This document shows, in pieces, positions 59,482-64,000 of a stretch of DNA of 64,000 nt (position 1 is the first letter of the stretch; every line of letters begins with the position of its first letter). The notes beneath the pieces are model-generated. The model made no database searches, was not told the DNA's origin, and worked only from the letters and a program-made list of their open reading frames with translations. Origin of the DNA: Albifimbria verrucaria (lineage: Eukaryota; Ascomycota; Sordariomycetes; Hypocreales; Stachybotryaceae); assembly GCA_020081605.1 (NCBI GenBank), contig JAHREC010000062.1, positions 2,666,001-2,730,000 on the forward strand, in the 5' to 3' direction. The position numbers were made by a program, and so were the translations under genes.

Positions 59482-60669
59482 TTATTTGCTGACTGGGATA
59501 TCATCCATATTGAAGTTGGTTGGCTCCACGAAGCCGCTAGGTTTGCCCTCGAGAACATCGGTGTACACCTGCTCCAAGGTGATGCCCTTCGCATCCGGCC
59601 ACAAGGTTCTGGCGTCAAGGTAGTTGAGATACTCAGCCGCTTTGGGCGTGTTGTCGCCTCGCACTCCCCAGGAGTACATGTACTGGTTGATAAGGAGGCT
59701 GAACAGAGCTTCTTGATTTTGTGGGTTCTCCTTCAAAGCTTCAGAGTCCTTCTTCAAGCCTTCTTCCATGACCTTTGCACTTTTCTATTGAGGCAGTGAA
59801 GTTAGCCAGAGTTTCTTTATAGCCGTTGGGAATTTAAGGCATTATCCTGGAATGTAGCCACTTACATAGGGAAGCTCGACTTTTTCGCCGCTGAGTTTAC
59901 TCATTGTGGAAAGCATCTCGTTGATGGTGATGACTTCAGTGTACGCAAACACCATCCTGTTCAGTGTTCGTGAATCCGTAATGATTCTGACAGTCCAGTC
60001 GCCAATGTCTCTAAAGTCCGTCAAGGCCATAGGCACGTTGCCATCGCCGGGAACTACATTGAACCATGGGAAGCTAGCCACACGACCAGATGGGATGCTG
60101 GGCACCATTTGCTGGGTCCACCAGCCGACATCAATAGTGGTGTATGGAAGATACAGGCGCTTGACGTGGTCGAGAATATCAAGTTTCTAAAGGCCGAAAT
60201 GTGAGAAGAGTGCGTCAGGATCTCCAGTCAAGATATCGTCCTTACCTCATCATACATCATCTGAATGCCCCGAGGGGCCGGGGTGCCCAGAAGCAGGGGA
60301 CAAATCTCTTGACTCCAGCCTCCTTGGCAGCATCGGCAAGGGAATTTGGTCCTAAAGTTGGTGAAGATAATTGCACTGATGACAATGTCAACTCCCTTAA
60401 GGGCCTTGACCAAATCTTCCTTGGGTCCACGCAAGTCCGTGAGGGTGAGGGTGACACCTCGCTTGGCCAAAGCCTGGTTTGCGTCGCTATTGATTGACGC
60501 CGCACGAACCAAGGCGATAACTTCCTGTGAAAGAATTAGTTGAGAAAGCTGGAGATAAGAGAGCAATACTAACGAATTTGTGCTCCTTCGAAGCCAGGAG
60601 ACTGTCTACGATGACAGAGCCGGTTCTGCCAGAGGCACCCACCAATGCGACTTTAATAGGAGCGCTCAT
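59482..60669 (-). CDS. NmrA-like / isoflavone-reductase-like NAD(P)-binding protein
   Basis: Atypical SDR of about 332 residues. Exons are 60574-60669, 60246-60524, 59866-60186 and 59482-59784; introns are 49, 59 and 81 bp. It starts MSAPIKVALVGASGRTGSVI, with the GxxGxxG nucleotide loop. GVDIVISAII, ADAAKEAGVKRFVPCFWAP and LPYTTIDVGWWTQQ follow, all typical of isoflavone-reductase-like and NmrA-like proteins. Members are either reductases of phenolic compounds or redox sensors; which one applies here cannot be told from sequence. Two breaks: one base in excess at 60354-60356 and one missing at 60280-60283, so between them about 25 codons read in another frame. Frame is regained exactly. Confidence 0.83.
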
Positions 60670-61281
60670 TGTGCAATGTATTGTAAATGGGAGAGGCCAG
60701 AAAATGATTCAAAAGAGGATAGAGTTCAAGTTGAGTACGAGTGAAGTTGTTAGTGTTGATTGTTGGAGTGGTGAGTCCATGGTTTTGGCATATGGGAACG
60801 TCTTTATATATGTGGTGGTGACCCTTTCTTGAACCATGCAAGCCAGGTTCCAGCCAGTTACACAAACACAGGGAATAATCCTGAGAATTAGTCAAGCACC
60901 CGACCATTGCCAATATTACAAAAGGTTATAGATAAGGTTGTGTACGGATCGTCAACTGCATCTATAAGCTGGTGACAGTACAGGGTGTCTTCGGCCGAAA
61001 TTCGGTCGGATCACGGACGAAAATACGGGCGACTTGGCTGGCGAAACGGACGGGACACGGGCGACGGACGAAACTCGCTAGCAGAATTGGGTAATATGGA
61101 TAGATGCTGACGACTTGCGGAGAAGCAACCTCTATTCCGCAATGGTTATTCATAGCCTATCCAGTTGACTGGTTAAGTAAAGGCTGGAATTAGACATTTA
61201 CCTCCTCCACCTTGTTTTCAACCAGCATGCTATGCATAACTCCGCCCAAGTCCGCTCAGTAAATGAGGCATTCTTTCTAAT
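60670..61281. other. Intergenic
   Basis: Promoter of the NmrA-like gene and 3' flank of the dioxygenase gene. A locally repeated CGGNCGG/CGGACGA theme (about 60995-61070) is present; no coding signal. Confidence 0.4.
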
Positions 61282-63070
61282 TTAGAACTCTCTAGGATGC
61301 ATGTTACCCAAGATGACCTGATCACGGGGAAGTTCGTTAGGCGCCATCGGGACATGAAATCATCTCTAGTAACTATAAGTTCTCTTAGCAAGCCACTTCA
61401 ACTTATCGAAGCCAGGAGTATCACTTACTGTATGCGCCGCAGATTCGTCTTAGACCAACAAAGGCACTTCGGCCGTGAAGAACTCGCCAATTGTCAAAAA
61501 CTTGATACTGTCAGCGCTGAATGGGAAAACAACATGTGATGTTTACTCACTCAATACCCGTCCTGGTTGAAGCTGGAACCAGTATTCGTTTTCTTTGGCC
61601 CTGAGAAGGCTGGTCCAGCGCTGAGCAGCCTTATACCACTGCATAGTTTCGGCCGTGGGAGACAAGATGCCCCTATCATCATTGTTCCAACGCACTCTTT
61701 TCGGTCGGTCACCGGCCATTTCTATGACCGGGTAGGTCGAGTCGGGTGCAATTGCCACATCACGATTACCGCTAGCATGCCACGGGACCTTGACTCTCTG
61801 CAAGCACTCAAAGTCTGCTGGAGATTCGCGCCTGAGCTGATCTGCAACTTTGAATCCGTCCACGAGCAAGGATTGGCCGCCCAACGCATCGCCATCGGAA
61901 GAATGGTCTGTTGGCGCAAAGTGAGAAAGCATGTGAAAAGCCTGAAGTCCGGCAGGCTCTGTGAAATAGGTCGTGTCGGTATGGGCACCCAAAGCCAGGT
62001 TGGTATAAGCGGTATCGGCCAGCGCAAGATCTGGAACGAAATCGTAGAATCCGCCATAATGAGTATATCGTATAGGGCCGACGCTTTCTAGGAGCTTCTC
62101 AGTTGCTTCAGGCGTGACTGGTGTACCAGATACGAAGGTGAAGCCATGTGTGATCTATTTTGTTAGGAATGCATGACTGTTAAGATGGAGGGAACTAACA
62201 ATATTTTGGGTCAGCTTTGCAATTCCCTTTGAGTCTGGCGAGCTCATAACTTCGTCGTACGAAACATCAGGAGGGTTGGACGCAATCGAGGCGTCCCATA
62301 GGATCTTCGCATCACTACATAGGTGTTAGTCCTCGTCACGCCTGAGCACTGCCGTGCAACGTACTGTGCATCTCCAGTTTGCTGAAGAGAACTTGGGTTA
62401 ATTGCAGCAGTTAACCAGGACCAGGGATGACGGCTCTTGTGAGAATCCGACCCTGCTTATGTTTTAGCCTTGACATTAAGCATGTTGCCTTGGGAGGAGA
62501 CATACAGAGCACTTCGACGCCTTCAGCATCTTGTGTAACCTGAGTTGGCGCAACATCTGATGACATCTGCAATTGAATGTTAGCTGGCTACATAGTCAAC
62601 TTTGGATTTAAGTAGCCTTACCTGGAACACGTCTACATTTCGTTGCATCGTGTCTTGATTGACGCATTCTTTGCACCGACAGTTGTCTCTTTTACATGTT
62701 TAGATGATATTCATCCTGGGGTGGCAGGGTGACATGGGGACATACCGTAGCCAGGTGCTTGATCTGCGAGATTTCTGTAAGTTACATGTCGCAAAAGCCG
62801 GGCCGATCTATGCGACTTACAGTTCATGGCGATGCACATCCTGAGACGTGAGCACTAGACTTCCGCCGGCGCCTTTCTCGACTTTCAAGGAATGCAGGTC
62901 TCTAGTGAGCGTGGCTAGAGACCGTTGCCAATTTCGGCTGATGGCAGGACGACTGGCAGGCGACGAGCTGTATAGGGACACTGTTAGTCGAGCTCTACGT
63001 AGGACGCATATGTTCGGCTTCCTGACCCAATCAGCCGAGGGACCGATCTCCAGTGAGGTGTCAACCGCAT
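61282..63070 (-). CDS. Trimethyllysine dioxygenase (carnitine biosynthesis), nine exons
   Basis: Fe(II)/2-oxoglutarate dioxygenase that hydroxylates trimethyllysine, first step of carnitine synthesis, in mitochondria; about 459 residues. Exons are 62821-63070, 62746-62774, 62622-62688, 62506-62566, 62365-62452, 62200-62314, 61551-62154, 61429-61500 and 61282-61372. It starts MRLTPHWRSVPRLIGSGSRT, an Arg-rich mitochondrial presequence. The N-terminal zinc-site motif APWLRDNCRCKEC is rebuilt across three exons. WSDSHKS, the iron ligands HTDTTYF and WRVLHGRSAF, and RRICGAY follow. All phases agree and the total is a whole number of codons once three missing bases are allowed: 63002-63003, about 62753 and 61326-61329. 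A gamma-butyrobetaine dioxygenase is the alternative; the IxDNWRVLHGR and presequence favour trimethyllysine dioxygenase. Confidence 0.87.
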
Positions 63071-63685
63071 ATCGACGGCAGATAACAGGTTCTGACAGCA
63101 CCCGCAGCTAGGAAACTCCAGGACACGATTGTACTGAGAATATGAAATATTGAAGGCGGAAATATAGTAAGCTAGACAAGACGTGACCTCGGCAATAGTT
63201 GCTCGTGAGCTCATTAGTTGGCTTGCTATACCGGAGGCATTCAAGAGCGGAGCACGTGAGCTTGGCCCATAGCATAGGGTAGCAGCTGTTAGCCCGGAGC
63301 AACCAGGTAGGCAGCACCGTACAGACGGTACGGTATGGCACGGTACAGCGGCAACGGCATGTGCTTAGCCCACTATACGTATCTCATCGGCCACTAAATT
63401 CCTCCCACCCGTTGTCCTCCCACAATGCTCATTGACTATTTTGCTTCGATAACGGCCATGCAGCAAGCCCGTGCCCTAGCCCATACTCGTCTTGCGGCAT
63501 CGCCATCGCCATCGTCATAGTCATTCGCTTCACCACTGATGTTACTGAGCTAACTCTCCCCGGCATCCGCTGAGCGATTGCCGTCGCGTCCATACCCTCG
63601 CTGGTCATGGAATGCTATCGGACCACCACCCCATCCACCATCTGACAGCGCAGGCACCGGCGACCGAATTCGCTGAGCCTGCAGT
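63071..63685. other. Divergent intergenic region
   Basis: Promoters of the dioxygenase (minus) and the right-edge gene (plus). A cluster of CGGTAC/ACCGTAC words lies at 63315-63347; otherwise nothing recognised. Confidence 0.45.
63315..63347. repeat. Cluster of CGGTAC inverted words
   Basis: ACCGTAC, ACGGTACGGTA and ACGGTAC occur within 33 bp, forming imperfect palindromes about 340 bp upstream of the right-edge gene. May be a transcription-factor site array. Confidence 0.45.
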
Positions 63686-64000
63686 ATGACGCCGCAAAAC
63701 GACGACGACTTCGAGAGATTCTACGACGCTCGAGTCCAAGCTTACCGACAGGCCCACGCTTCTCCCCAGGCCTGGGATCGCTACACCCAGCCGAGCGTCG
63801 TCCTGTCTGTTGTCCTCCTCCTCGTCACCATCCTCTACCAGCGATACGGCGCAAGCATAACTCCCGAAGGTCTCACGTCGTTTATCGCTAGCTCTTTATG
63901 GGACGCGCTCGTATACATCATGCCCCAACCCCTACTCGAAGCGCTGGATCGCCGCTCGAACCCATCATTAGTTCCTAACCCCGGATCCACGACGCATCTC
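63686..64000 (+). CDS. N-terminal part of a membrane-anchored protein, cut by the window edge
   Basis: 105 codons from an ATG, open to the right edge. It starts MTPQNDDDFERFYDARVQAY. A single hydrophobic segment follows (SVVLSVVLLLVTILYQ, residues about 39-54), then a second moderately hydrophobic amphipathic stretch (LWDALVYIMPQPLLEALD). It ends in a Pro/Ser-rich region. The layout, a short N-terminal anchor before a long soluble part, resembles mitochondrial-outer-membrane ubiquitin proteases of the UBP16/USP30 type, but the catalytic part is outside the window, so this stays a guess. Confidence 0.55.
   Translation, partial: MTPQNDDDFERFYDARVQAYRQAHASPQAWDRYTQPSVVLSVVLLLVTILYQRYGASITPEGLTSFIASSLWDALVYIMPQPLLEALDRRSNPSLVPNPGSTTHL

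Overview
The window is nuclear DNA of a filamentous ascomycete, most likely a Sordariomycete and probably Hypocreales. Genes sit on both strands. Introns are mostly 46-90 bp with GT..AG borders and CTAAC/CTGAC-type branch sites. The gene content is typically fungal: a HET-domain protein, a CFEM-like GPI-anchored protein, acetoacetyl-CoA synthetase, trimethyllysine dioxygenase and fungal SDRs. No rRNA, tRNA, CRISPR array or intact transposon was found.

Layout. 1-3.3 kb: an AIG2/gamma-glutamylcyclotransferase-like gene with an 8-nt exon. 3.3-15.1 kb: a very large TRA1 gene (SAGA/NuA4). 15.9-18.2 kb: acetoacetyl-CoA synthetase. 18.2-22.4 kb: AT-rich DNA with a 34-A run, an orphan ORF, a HET-domain gene and a small membrane-protein gene. 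23.4-28.2 kb: APC6/CUT9, HIS3 and the ornithine acetyltransferase gene. 28.2-33.5 kb: gene-poor, with one small ORF and an APH-type kinase. 33.5-36.2 kb: eIF2B delta and a small complex I-like protein. 36.2-41.6 kb: a 1.75-kilo-residue Hsp90-type ATPase (DUF3684-like) with a C-terminal HELAH motif. 42.5-46 kb: MMTAG2-like gene, MED6 and an SDR. 46.3-53 kb: DHR1/DHX37-like helicase, proteasome chaperone PAC3 and a zinc-finger-like fungal protein. 53.3-57.2 kb: calcineurin A and a sorbose-reductase-type SDR. 58.4-63.1 kb: CFEM-like protein, NmrA-like reductase and trimethyllysine dioxygenase. The right edge cuts a membrane-anchored protein.

Most genes are housekeeping: transcription coactivators (TRA1, MED6), translation (eIF2B delta, DHR1), proteolysis and cell cycle (APC6, PAC3), amino-acid synthesis (HIS3, ornithine acetyltransferase), carnitine and ketone metabolism, and Ca2+ signalling (calcineurin). 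The accessory parts are the HET gene, the APH kinase, the two SDRs, the NmrA reductase and the CFEM protein.

A property of the record dominates annotation. Twenty of the conserved reading frames are broken by single-base indels, about 57 in all. Almost all look like one missing base in a short homopolymer, and the coding sense resumes at once in the next frame. This is best read as base-calling or assembly error, not gene decay. Each gene is therefore annotated across its breaks, with their positions listed. Lengths in residues assume the breaks are errors.
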